NCBI GenBank assembly: GCA_903912405.1
Contig: CAIWHF010000150.1
Coordinates: 1-8,784, forward strand
DNA from: an uncultured Bacteroidota bacterium
GTDB taxonomy: Bacteria > Bacteroidota > Bacteroidia > Chitinophagales > Chitinophagaceae
Direction: 5' to 3'
DNA length: 8,784 nt
Positions 1 through 6,834 of the stretch are shown here, piece after piece (within the stretch, counting starts at the first letter, position 1; each line of letters begins with the position of its first letter). The translations under genes and the position numbers were made by a program. Under the pieces are notes generated by a model. That model searched no databases. It was not told the origin of the DNA and saw only the letters and a list, made by a program, of their open reading frames with translations.

Positions 1-1121
1 GCATCTACATTAGGCCAAGGGTTTTTAATTTTTCCGGTAGCTTCTAAAATTGCAGGCGCTACATCGTATACATTCCAAACTGTTTTTACAGTAGGGTTTT
101 CAGGACAATGTGTTTTTGCAAATTCCATTTGAGCAGTAAAACGAGGATCGGTTTTACGCAATACGGCATGACCATATCCAGGAACTACTTTTCCTTGCGT
201 TAAAGTTGTTTTGATATAGTCTGCAATTTGTTCTTTACTTGGCTCTTGAGTACCTATAGTTTCTTGCAACTCTTCGATCCAACGAATAACTTCTTGATTT
301 GCTAAACCATGCAATGGACCAGCTAATCCGGCCATACCTGCTGCAAAAGACAAGTAAGGATCGCTTAATGCAGAACCTACTAAGTGTGTAGCATGAGCAG
401 ATACATTACCACCTTCATGATCGGCATGAATTGTAAGATATAAACGCATCAATTCTTTAAAGCCTTCATCTTCGAAACCTAACATATGAGCAAAATTACC
501 GCTCCAGTCAAGTAAACCATCCGGTTGAATATGCTCACTATTTTTATATTTTCTGCGATAGATATACGCAGCTACTCTTGGTAGACGCGCAATTAAGGTC
601 ATGGTATCTTCGTACACATAATCCCAATACTCTTTCTTGCTTATACCTTCTGAATATGCTTTTGAGAATTTAGATTCGGTTTGCAAAGCTAATACCGCGG
701 TGCAAAACTGCGTCATTGGATGCGTTGCAACAGGCAATGCTTCAATCACATCAAAAACGTGATTAGGCACATGTGATCTGCGTGCCCATGTAGCAGAAAT
801 GTGTTCTACATCTTCATGATTAGGTAGCTCGCCAACTAACATTAAATAAAATAAACCTTCTGGTAGCGGCTCCTTACCGTTTTCAATTTTTGGCAATTTT
901 TCTCTTAGTTCAGGAATAGAAAATCCACGAAAACGAATACCTTCGTTGGAATCTAATAATGAAGTTTCGGTAACCAATCCTGTGATACCTCTCATCCCTT
1001 GAAATGCTTGCGCAATCGTAACATCTTCTAATTTTGTATTACCATGTTTTTCGATAATACTTTTAATTTCCAGTAATTGTTGATCGGCAGTTGCCTTAAA
1101 TCTGTCTTTAACAAAGCCCAT
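1..1121 (-). CDS. gltA: Citrate synthase, eukaryotic (mitochondrial-like) type, partial (3' end outside window)
   Basis: Citrate synthase condenses acetyl-CoA and oxaloacetate to citrate, the entry step of the TCA cycle, in the cytoplasm. The ATG is at 1121-1119 and 373 codons are visible before the window edge; the family is about 430-440 residues, so roughly the last 60 are missing. The protein resembles animal mitochondrial citrate synthase rather than the E. coli hexameric enzyme: EGIRFRGFSIPE near the N-terminus, RLYLTIHADHEGGNVSAH, LSDPYLSFAAGMAGLAGPLHGLANQE, PGYGHAVLRKTDPR, and NPWPNVDA at the edge. The catalytic triad of the family corresponds to His271 (LHGLANQ), His318 (GYGHAV) and Asp373, the last complete codon. 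The start fits the homologous N-terminus and is preceded by an A-rich leader without a Shine-Dalgarno sequence. The permease gene lies upstream on the same strand, 132 nt away. The function is very secure; the symbol is conventional. Confidence 0.96.
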   Translation of the reverse strand, partial: MGFVKDRFKATADQQLLEIKSIIEKHGNTKLEDVTIAQAFQGMRGITGLVTETSLLDSNEGIRFRGFSIPELREKLPKIENGKEPLPEGLFYLMLVGELPNHEDVEHISATWARRSHVPNHVFDVIEALPVATHPMTQFCTAVLALQTESKFSKAYSEGISKKEYWDYVYEDTMTLIARLPRVAAYIYRRKYKNSEHIQPDGLLDWSGNFAHMLGFEDEGFKELMRLYLTIHADHEGGNVSAHATHLVGSALSDPYLSFAAGMAGLAGPLHGLANQEVIRWIEELQETIGTQEPSKEQIADYIKTTLTQGKVVPGYGHAVLRKTDPRFTAQMEFAKTHCPENPTVKTVWNVYDVAPAILEATGKIKNPWPNVD

Positions 1122-1149
1122 TTTGGTAAATTTTTATTTTTTGAGTACG

Positions 1150-1182
1150 CAAATATATTATATATATAGCACTTTACGGCAA
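1150..1182 (-). promoter_or_regulatory. Bacteroidota-type promoter for the citrate synthase gene
   Basis: On the minus strand a perfect TAnnTTTG element (TATATTTG, 1157-1150) is preceded after 22 nt by TTG (1182-1180). This matches the Bacteroidota housekeeping promoter pattern (TTG, 17-23 nt, TAnnTTTG). Transcription would start near 1143-1145, leaving a leader of about 22-24 nt before the ATG at 1121. The call is from motif and spacing only. Confidence 0.6.
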
Positions 1183-1253
1183 CTTTTGGTATACTAAAGT
1201 GAAAATTTAATAGCAATTTAAGAGTATAACAATTTTAAGTGCTTTTTGTTGCC

Positions 1254-2327
1254 TTATTTGATTTGTTTCCTATATAAGAAATAGGCAATGGTACTAAATA
1301 ACACATTAGGTATCCAAGTGGCAAGAAATGGGCTAAAACCAGCTTTGGTAGAGAGTATAGATGAAAATTGGGTAATCATGAAGAAAACCGCACTAACCAA
1401 TATTCCAATAGCTAAATGCACCCCACCACCGCCTCTTTTCTTAGTAGAGGCTATACAGACACCCATAATGGTGAGAATAAAGCAAGCAAAAGGCGTTGCT
1501 GTTCTTCTATGCAATTCAATATATAAGGCATTCAAGGTTTCTCTACCCCTTAGTTTTTCTTGTTGTATATAGGACAATAATCGGGGGGTAGTCATAGCAT
1601 CTTTACTATCCAAATCTTGAACCAAATCTTTTAAGGTAAAGGCATATTGCGCGCGCACTTCAGGTTGCATTTGAAGGCGTTCGTTTAAACCATTATTGTA
1701 TCGATGCGTAACATTGTATAATATCCACTCTTTTTTTACAGAATCAAAGCTAATTCTATCGGCCATTAATTTTTCTTTGAGTGTGATACCATCAATTTTT
1801 TCGTATGAAAAACGATAACCCATATTGCTTACAAAATCATAGTTCTCTAAATAAATATATTCAGTTGAAGATATTTTCAAATGCACATTATGATCGGAAT
1901 AAGCAATGACATTTTTATAATATTTTTTTTCGAACGCAATGCGATTATGGTTAGCATAAGGCACCACGAAATGATTGGCCAATAAGGAAATAAACACTAA
2001 ACCACTACCAACTAAAATATAAGGTTTTAAGAACCTCCTATAGTCGATTCCAGTAGCTAATATGGCAATAATCTCTGAACGCCCTGCTAGTTTTGAGGTA
2101 AAAAAAACAGTAGCTATGAATACAAATAAGGGGAATAAGAAATTAACGATATAGGGTATAAAATTGATATAATACCAAAGAATTGCTTGAACGGGTGCTT
2201 TTCTAGAAACAAACTCCTCTACCTTTTCAGAATAGTCTATAACACAAGATATGGCAGCCAAAATAGCAATGGCAAATAGAAATGTGCTAATGTATTTTTT
2301 AGCAATGTACCAATCCAATAATTTCAT
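1254..2327 (-). CDS. LptF/LptG (YjgP/YjgQ) family permease
   Basis: This is a 357-residue inner-membrane protein of the LptF/LptG family. In Gram-negative bacteria these are the membrane subunits of the LptB2FG ABC transporter that extracts lipopolysaccharide from the inner membrane. It has the family layout: three N-terminal hydrophobic segments (about residues 12-30, 52-78, 101-122), a polar central domain of about 150 residues expected to be periplasmic (beta-jellyroll), and three C-terminal segments (about 277-295, 302-324, 335-352). The start MKLLDWYIAKKYISTFL and the cytoplasmic-loop motif GRSEIIAILATGIDYRRFLKP after the second segment are typical. Length is normal. The ATG at 2327-2325 lies 6 nt after the tgt stop, so the two are probably co-transcribed; as I recall, a tgt-permease pairing is common in Bacteroidota. 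No terminator is visible downstream. Whether it is the LptF or LptG orthologue cannot be decided here. Confidence 0.92.
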   Translation of the reverse strand: MKLLDWYIAKKYISTFLFAIAILAAISCVIDYSEKVEEFVSRKAPVQAILWYYINFIPYIVNFLFPLFVFIATVFFTSKLAGRSEIIAILATGIDYRRFLKPYILVGSGLVFISLLANHFVVPYANHNRIAFEKKYYKNVIAYSDHNVHLKISSTEYIYLENYDFVSNMGYRFSYEKIDGITLKEKLMADRISFDSVKKEWILYNVTHRYNNGLNERLQMQPEVRAQYAFTLKDLVQDLDSKDAMTTPRLLSYIQQEKLRGRETLNALYIELHRRTATPFACFILTIMGVCIASTKKRGGGGVHLAIGILVSAVFFMITQFSSILSTKAGFSPFLATWIPNVLFSTIAYFLYRKQIK

Positions 2328-2333
2328 GGCGAA

Positions 2334-3464
2334 CTATAATCTATTTTTTAATTTAGGAATCATTTGTTGTTTCCAAGAAGCGAAATCTCCTTCTAAGATA
2401 TGCTTTCTAGCCTCTTTTACCAAAGCTAAATAGAATGATAAATTGTGAACACTGGCAATTTGTAGTGCTAATAATTCTTTTGCAATAAACAAATGTCTTA
2501 AATACGCTTTTGAATATACATCGCTCATGCCATTGGCAATACTCGAATCGATTAAAGAAAAATCATCTTGCCATTTCTTATTTTTAATATTGATAACGCC
2601 TTCCCATGTAAACAACATGCCATTTCTTCCATTGCGGGTAGGCATTACACAATCAAACATATCAATACCTAAGGCTATGTTTTCTAAAATATTCCAAGGT
2701 GTGCCAACGCCCATTAAATAACGAGGTTTATCCGTTGGCAAATAATCACAACATAAGGCCGCCATTTCATACATCATCTCCTCCGGCTCTCCTACTGAAA
2801 GTCCGCCAATGGCATTACCATCAGCACCCATACCAGCTATAAATTGGGCCGCTTCTTTTCGCAAATCCTTGTAGGTACTACCTTGCACAATGGGGAATAA
2901 ACTTTGTTCATACCCATATTTAGCAGGCGTTTCGGCTAATCGATGTACACATCGTTGCAACCATCGATGCGTCAGATCCATAGATTTTTTGGCATAGGCA
3001 TAATCACTTGGATAGGGAGGGCATTCATCGAATGCCATGATAATATCAGCACCAATACTACGCTGTATATCCATAACATTTTCCGGAGAAAACAAATGCT
3101 TTGAACCATCTATGTGCGATTGAAATAAGGCACCTTCTTCTTTTAATTTTCGGTTGGCCGATAAGGAAAATACCTGGTAACCACCACTATCGGTTAAAAT
3201 GGGTTTATCCCAATTCATAAATTTATGCAAGCCACCTGCTTGTTCTAAAATATCCGTTCCCGGCCGTAAGTATAAATGATAGGTGTTACCCAAAATAATT
3301 TGTGCTTGTATCGCATTTTTTAATTGTTCTTGGGGCACTCCTTTCACGCTACCCACTGTGCCAACAGGCATAAAAATAGGGGTTTCTATAACTCCGTGAG
3401 CAGTGTGCAATACACCCGCTCTAGCATTACTTTGAGGATCGTTTTTGAGTAAATTAAATTCCAT
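2334..3464 (-). CDS. tgt: tRNA-guanine(34) transglycosylase (queuosine biosynthesis)
   Basis: Tgt swaps guanine at wobble position 34 of tRNAs with GUN anticodons (Asp, Asn, His, Tyr) for the queuosine precursor preQ1. The 376-residue product has the usual length and motifs: TPIFMPVGTVGSVKG, ILGNTYHLYLRPG, TDSGGYQVFSL with Asp92 (equivalent of E. coli Asp89), AFDECPPYP with Asp146, GGLSVGEP, PRYLMGVGTP, and GIDMFDCVMPTRNGRNG with the nucleophile Asp271 (E. coli Asp264). The zinc-site cysteines (CxCxxC before YSRAYL in E. coli) are absent: Ile309, Asn311 and Ser314 occupy those places, although His340 is kept. I chose the ATG at 3464-3462 because family members begin MxF; a TTG five codons upstream (3479) would sit inside the predicted promoter. 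It is followed by the permease after 6 nt. Confidence 0.95.
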   Translation of the reverse strand: MEFNLLKNDPQSNARAGVLHTAHGVIETPIFMPVGTVGSVKGVPQEQLKNAIQAQIILGNTYHLYLRPGTDILEQAGGLHKFMNWDKPILTDSGGYQVFSLSANRKLKEEGALFQSHIDGSKHLFSPENVMDIQRSIGADIIMAFDECPPYPSDYAYAKKSMDLTHRWLQRCVHRLAETPAKYGYEQSLFPIVQGSTYKDLRKEAAQFIAGMGADGNAIGGLSVGEPEEMMYEMAALCCDYLPTDKPRYLMGVGTPWNILENIALGIDMFDCVMPTRNGRNGMLFTWEGVINIKNKKWQDDFSLIDSSIANGMSDVYSKAYLRHLFIAKELLALQIASVHNLSFYLALVKEARKHILEGDFASWKQQMIPKLKNRL

Positions 3465-3476
3465 ATTGCGATAAAT

Positions 3477-3507
3477 CAAAAAATAGAATTGCTAAAATAC
3501 ATTACAA
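3477..3507 (-). promoter_or_regulatory. Probable promoter for the tgt-permease operon
   Basis: On the minus strand TTG (3507-3505) is followed after 19 nt by TATTTTTTG (3485-3477), a TAnnTTTG-like element with one extra T. Transcription would begin near 3470-3472, only about 6-8 nt before the ATG at 3464. This supports that ATG over the upstream TTG. The call is from motif only, in a naturally T-rich region. Confidence 0.45.
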
Positions 3508-3509
3508 TA

Positions 3510-3540
3510 TTGGGAATTGCACTGAAAAATAGCAACTTTG
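3510..3540 (+). promoter_or_regulatory. Probable promoter for the glycosyltransferase-rsmG pair
   Basis: TTG at 3510-3512 is followed after 20 nt by CAACTTTG (3533-3540), which matches TAnnTTTG except for the first T. The expected start of transcription (about 3545-3547) coincides with the GTG start codon at 3546, implying a leaderless or nearly leaderless transcript. Its upstream element lies 2 nt from that of the divergent tgt promoter. Confidence 0.4.
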
Positions 3541-3545
3541 CATAA

Positions 3546-4661
3546 GTGTTAACACAATTTATACCCATTTTCTGCGCTACAGTACTCATTTTCCAATGGG
3601 CATACGAGCTGCTGCTATGGCTTGCCTTTGTGAAAAAAGAAAAGGGTTCTACCCTACCTAATACAGCACCCATAAGTATTATTTCTTGCGCAAGAAACGA
3701 AGCACAAAATATACCGGCATTATTGCAAGCCCTGCAATCACAAGATTATAGCACATCCAACAAAGTACTCAATTTCGAAGTCATCATCATCGATGACGGC
3801 TCTACGGATACTACTTGGCAAATATTAGAAGCAGCTACCCATGAATTTCCGGAGCTGCGCATTTTTAAAAGCGATGCTTTTGACAGCCCTTTCAAGGGAA
3901 AGAAAAAAGCACTTAACATAGGCGTTCGGCAAGCTCAATACGACTTGATTTTATGCATTGATGCCGATTGCATACCGATAAGCAATCAATGGGTAAGTAT
4001 TATGGCAAATGCCCTGTTAGACAAAGAACTGATTACTGGCTATGGTGCTTATCAAAAGGAAAAAAGCTGGACCAATACCCTTGTGCAATGGGAAACCATG
4101 CATAGCTTTTTATGGTATCAGCTCTTAGCAAAACTAGGGGTATATTATATGGCCGTTGGAAGAAATATGGGGTTTCATAAAGCCTTGTTTTTAGAAGCAT
4201 GCCAACATCCTTTATGGCAAAAACTTCCCTATGGTGATGATGATTTACTGGTACGCATAGCCGCTACAACCAAAAATTTTGGCGTAGTTAGCAACCCGCT
4301 TTCCTACACTCAAAGCAAAGCGCCTATGTCGTTTCAGCAATGGACACAACAGAAAAAGAGGCATTTAAGCACTGGAAAATACTATCGCAAAAAGGTTCAA
4401 TTCCTCTTGGGAAGTTATGCTTTATCACAAGGCCTGTTGTGGTTTTGTTTGCTTTTTTTATGGTCATTTTGTTCTTCTCTTAGCATAACCTTATTGCTAG
4501 GCCGACTGATTACACATCTTATACTATTGAGCGCCTTTCAAAAGAAGCAAAACATATCCATCGGTTTGATTAAAAACCTACAAGGCGAGTTTTTATGGGC
4601 CATTTATAATTGTATATTTGCACCTTATATTTTCTTTAAAAACTACCATTCTTGGAAATAA
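3546..4661 (+). CDS. Family 2 (GT-A) glycosyltransferase, membrane-anchored
   Basis: This 371-residue inverting GT2-type glycosyltransferase is expected to act at the cytoplasmic face of the inner membrane, transferring a sugar from a nucleotide-sugar donor; the substrate cannot be read from sequence. One N-terminal hydrophobic segment (about 5-28) precedes the GT-A domain: PISIISCARNE (42-52), IIIDDGSTD (80-88, donor binding), the metal-binding DAD (139-141), a GRNMGF loop (205-210), GDDD (230-233, likely catalytic region), and QQWTQQKKRH (264-273) in place of the QxxRW motif of processive enzymes. Two or three hydrophobic segments follow (about 290-330, 350-364). The start is GTG at 3546; the codon directly upstream is TAA (3543-3545) and no in-frame ATG lies near, so this start is well fixed. 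The gene overlaps rsmG by 10 nt. A role in envelope polysaccharide or glycolipid synthesis is inferred. Confidence 0.88.
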   Translation: MLTQFIPIFCATVLIFQWAYELLLWLAFVKKEKGSTLPNTAPISIISCARNEAQNIPALLQALQSQDYSTSNKVLNFEVIIIDDGSTDTTWQILEAATHEFPELRIFKSDAFDSPFKGKKKALNIGVRQAQYDLILCIDADCIPISNQWVSIMANALLDKELITGYGAYQKEKSWTNTLVQWETMHSFLWYQLLAKLGVYYMAVGRNMGFHKALFLEACQHPLWQKLPYGDDDLLVRIAATTKNFGVVSNPLSYTQSKAPMSFQQWTQQKKRHLSTGKYYRKKVQFLLGSYALSQGLLWFCLLFLWSFCSSLSITLLLGRLITHLILLSAFQKKQNISIGLIKNLQGEFLWAIYNCIFAPYIFFKNYHSWK

Positions 4662-5278
4662 TATCTAACTACTTTAGCGATTTTACGCCTCATCAATTAG
4701 ATCAATTGAAGGCATTGGGTGCATTATATCCAACTTGGAATGAAAAAATAAATGTTATTTCTAGAAAAGATATAGATCAATTATATATCCGACACATATT
4801 GCATTCATTATCTATAGCAACGATCTGCAATTTTGAAGATGGTGCACAAATCATTGATATTGGAACCGGCGGTGGATTTCCGGGTATCCCTTTGGCAATC
4901 GTCTTTCCCAATGTACAATTTTTACTTGTAGATTCTATCGGTAAAAAAATTACGGTTGTACAAGAAATTGCTCAGGCTATAGGACTAAAAAATGTTACAG
5001 CTATTCATTCTAGAGCAGAACAAATAAAAAATAGAACATTCGATTTTGCAGTTTCTAGAGCCGTTGCTCCCCTATTAGATTTATGGACATGGGCTGCTCC
5101 CTTATTAAAAAAAGGACATGCAAGTGATACGCTTGCTAATGGACTAATATGCCTTAAAGGGGGCGATTTATCGGAAGAAATCGCAGTCTCCAAATTGCGC
5201 CCGTATTACTGGGACTTACACACTATCTTTCCAGAGCCCTTGTTTCAGGACAAGTGTATTTTGTATGTTAAAAAATAA
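4652..5278 (+). CDS. rsmG: 16S rRNA (guanine527-N7)-methyltransferase RsmG
   Basis: RsmG (formerly GidB) methylates N7 of G527 in the 530 loop of 16S rRNA using S-adenosylmethionine; in several bacteria its loss gives low-level streptomycin resistance. The 208-residue product has normal family length and an easily recognised core: WNEKINVISRKDIDQLYIRHILHSL (about 29-53), the SAM-binding IIDIGTGGGFPGIPLA (67-82), LLVDSIGKKITVVQE (91-105), GLKNVTAIHSRAE (111-123), and FDFAVSRAVAPL (130-141). The start is TTG at 4652: it reproduces the family N-terminus (MEIISNYF), and an in-frame TAA at 4637-4639 excludes any upstream start. It begins 10 nt before the end of the glycosyltransferase gene, indicating co-transcription and probable translational coupling. 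The stop at 5278 is followed by only 67 nt before the protease gene, with no convincing terminator. Confidence 0.95.
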   Translation: MEIISNYFSDFTPHQLDQLKALGALYPTWNEKINVISRKDIDQLYIRHILHSLSIATICNFEDGAQIIDIGTGGGFPGIPLAIVFPNVQFLLVDSIGKKITVVQEIAQAIGLKNVTAIHSRAEQIKNRTFDFAVSRAVAPLLDLWTWAAPLLKKGHASDTLANGLICLKGGDLSEEIAVSKLRPYYWDLHTIFPEPLFQDKCILYVKK

Positions 5279-5320
5279 ACAGCTAAGCTGATTTAACAAT
5301 TTTCTAATTTTTTAGCTTTT

Positions 5321-5328
5321 TATATTTG
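5321..5328 (+). promoter_or_regulatory. TAnnTTTG promoter element of the htrA gene
   Basis: TATATTTG is a perfect match to the Bacteroidota -7 consensus, ending 17 nt before the ATG at 5346. The -33 region has only TTT-type matches (for example 5300-5302, spacing 18) rather than TTG, so expression may need help or another sigma factor. This is inference from motif alone. Confidence 0.45.
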
Positions 5329-5345
5329 GGAAAAATAAAAAAGCT

Positions 5346-6749
5346 ATGAGAAAACCATTTTTAAACCATTTATTTAAGAGCGGATTAGTTGTTTGTTTTT
5401 CTATTCATTCTCTCTTCGCTCAAACCGAAAACGACTATCCATACAATCGAAAAAGTGCAGCTCCCATCGATTTCCAATTAGCTGCAGAAACAGCCACCAA
5501 AGCGGTAGTTCATGTTAAAGTAAGCACTTCTGCTAAAACCGTATATGCTCAAAACCCTTTTGGCAATGGCTTCTTCGAACAATTTTTTGGTCCACAACAA
5601 TATATTTTACCTCCCCAATCTGGATCCGGCTCTGGTGTGCTTTTCGATGCCGATGGGCACATCGTTACCAATTATCATGTAATTGCAAATGCCGACAAAA
5701 TAACCGTAACCTTAAGCGATGGCACTAGCAAAGAAGCTAAAATAATAGGTACGGATATGGCTACAGATTTGGCGGTATTAAAAGTGGAGGAAACTAATTT
5801 ATCCTATCTAAAATTTAGTAATAGCGACCAAGTAAAACTAGGCCAATGGGTGTTAGCCATTGGCTATCCGCTCAATTTAGAGGTAACGGTAACCGCTGGC
5901 ATAGTGAGTGCAAAAAGTAGAAATATTGGCATTCATAAAAACCAACAAAACGCTATTGAATCTTTCATACAAACCGATGCTGCTGTAAACCCAGGTAATA
6001 GTGGTGGCGCTTTGGTAAATAGCAATGGTGATTTGGTAGGTATTAATGCGGCTATTAGTTCACCTACCGGTTCTTATGCCGGTTATTCCTACGCCATACC
6101 TTCTAACATTGTAAAAAAAGTAAGTGCCGATTTAATTCAATACGGCAAAGTGCAAAGAGCCTTCTTAGGCATCAACCCAAAAGATATTAAAACAGCAACA
6201 GAGGAGGAAATTAAAAAATACCATTTAGACGAAATTCAAGGTGTAGCCATAGTAAGAGTAAGCAAAAGTGGTGCAGCTGAACAAGCAGGCTTAAGAATTG
6301 GTGATATTATTCAATCGATCAATCAAGTAAAGGTCAATTCGGTGCCTTCTTTCTTAGAGCAAATAGCGCGTTATCACCCCAAAGAAGAGGTAGCGATTGT
6401 ATATTGGAGAGACGGGCAAAGCAAAACTAGTATAGTGACGCTAAAAAGCAATGCAGAAAATGCTAGTCAGCAAGCACTATTTGGAGCCTCTTACCGTTTC
6501 TTAACTGCTCAAGAAAAAAAGCAATACGGTATTAATAATGGCATACTGATCACCGATAAAGGATCAGGCCCTTTAGCGCAACAAAGCAATATCCAAAAAG
6601 GGTTTATTATTACCACCATCAATGATATGGCTATTGCCAATGAGGAGCAGATTGCAACAGCTATAAATAATAAGAATTTCATACAAATAGGTGGTTTTTA
6701 CCCAGGTCAAAGAGGCAATTACTATTATAGCTTCCAAATCAATGAATAA
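5346..6749 (+). CDS. htrA: Periplasmic serine protease/chaperone of the HtrA (DegP/DegQ) family
   Basis: HtrA proteins degrade or hold misfolded envelope proteins in the periplasm. The 467-residue product starts with a clear signal peptide (residues 1-25, hydrophobic GLVVCFSIHSLFA, probable cleavage after Ala25). The trypsin-like domain (about 45-265) shows the catalytic triad: His111 (NYHVI), Asp141 (TDLAVLKV) and Ser219 (NPGNSGGALV). The usual loop LGQWVLAIGYPL (165-176) and the flexible LA-type loop around 64-90 (NPFGNGFFEQFFGPQQ) are also present. PDZ1 spans about 271-366 (FLGI start, GAAEQAGLRIGDII). PDZ2 at about 378-465 is more divergent, with KGFIITTIND and a C-terminal YPGQRGNYYYSFQI that resembles other Bacteroidota Deg proteins as I recall them. 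All catalytic residues are intact. The ATG at 5346 is required for the signal peptide. DegP and DegQ cannot be told apart. Confidence 0.95.
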   Translation: MRKPFLNHLFKSGLVVCFSIHSLFAQTENDYPYNRKSAAPIDFQLAAETATKAVVHVKVSTSAKTVYAQNPFGNGFFEQFFGPQQYILPPQSGSGSGVLFDADGHIVTNYHVIANADKITVTLSDGTSKEAKIIGTDMATDLAVLKVEETNLSYLKFSNSDQVKLGQWVLAIGYPLNLEVTVTAGIVSAKSRNIGIHKNQQNAIESFIQTDAAVNPGNSGGALVNSNGDLVGINAAISSPTGSYAGYSYAIPSNIVKKVSADLIQYGKVQRAFLGINPKDIKTATEEEIKKYHLDEIQGVAIVRVSKSGAAEQAGLRIGDIIQSINQVKVNSVPSFLEQIARYHPKEEVAIVYWRDGQSKTSIVTLKSNAENASQQALFGASYRFLTAQEKKQYGINNGILITDKGSGPLAQQSNIQKGFIITTINDMAIANEEQIATAINNKNFIQIGGFYPGQRGNYYYSFQINE

Positions 6750-6768
6750 AAGAACGCAAGCAATAAGG

Positions 6769-6797
6769 ATTAATTGAGCAAAAAGCTTTCAATTAAT
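6769..6797. repeat. 9-bp perfect inverted repeat between htrA and sucC
   Basis: Arms ATTAATTGA (6769-6777) and TCAATTAAT (6789-6797) are exact reverse complements around 11 nt. An alternative fold adds AGC/GCT with an AAAAA loop and a TT bulge. No T-run follows, so it is not a classical intrinsic terminator of htrA. The right arm falls on the expected -33 region of the sucC promoter, so it could be an operator or an mRNA 3'-end stabilising hairpin. Confidence 0.5.
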
Positions 6798-6810
6798 AAA
6801 CATTATATAT

Positions 6811-6818
6811 TATCTTTG
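6811..6818 (+). promoter_or_regulatory. TAnnTTTG promoter element of sucC
   Basis: TATCTTTG is a perfect match to the Bacteroidota -7 consensus, ending 16 nt before the sucC ATG at 6835. No TTG is found 17-23 nt upstream; the nearest is TTT at 6787-6789 (spacing 21), which lies within the inverted repeat at 6769-6797. Transcription would begin near 6823-6825, giving a leader of roughly 10-12 nt. Confidence 0.5.
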
Positions 6819-6834
6819 CCCAAATTTTTAACAC

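Noticed and set aside
1028..1216. 62-codon open frame on the minus strand spanning the citrate synthase start
   Set aside because: It overlaps the confident citrate synthase N-terminus and its promoter in another frame and has no protein-like features.
1288..1572. Plus-strand open frames inside the permease and tgt genes (1288-1572, 2251-2433, 2527-2721)
   Set aside because: All lie antisense to confident genes and show no recognisable domain or independent promoter.
3465..3479. TTG at 3479 as an upstream start for tgt (five extra residues MIYRN)
   Set aside because: Tgt proteins begin at the MxF motif encoded from the ATG at 3464, and the TTG at 3479 is part of the predicted -7 promoter element.
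5281..5320. AGCTAA ... TTAGCT followed by TTTT after rsmG as an intrinsic terminator
   Set aside because: The stem is only 6 bp with a 25-nt loop and no G/C-rich core, and its T-run merges into the htrA -7 element; too weak to call.
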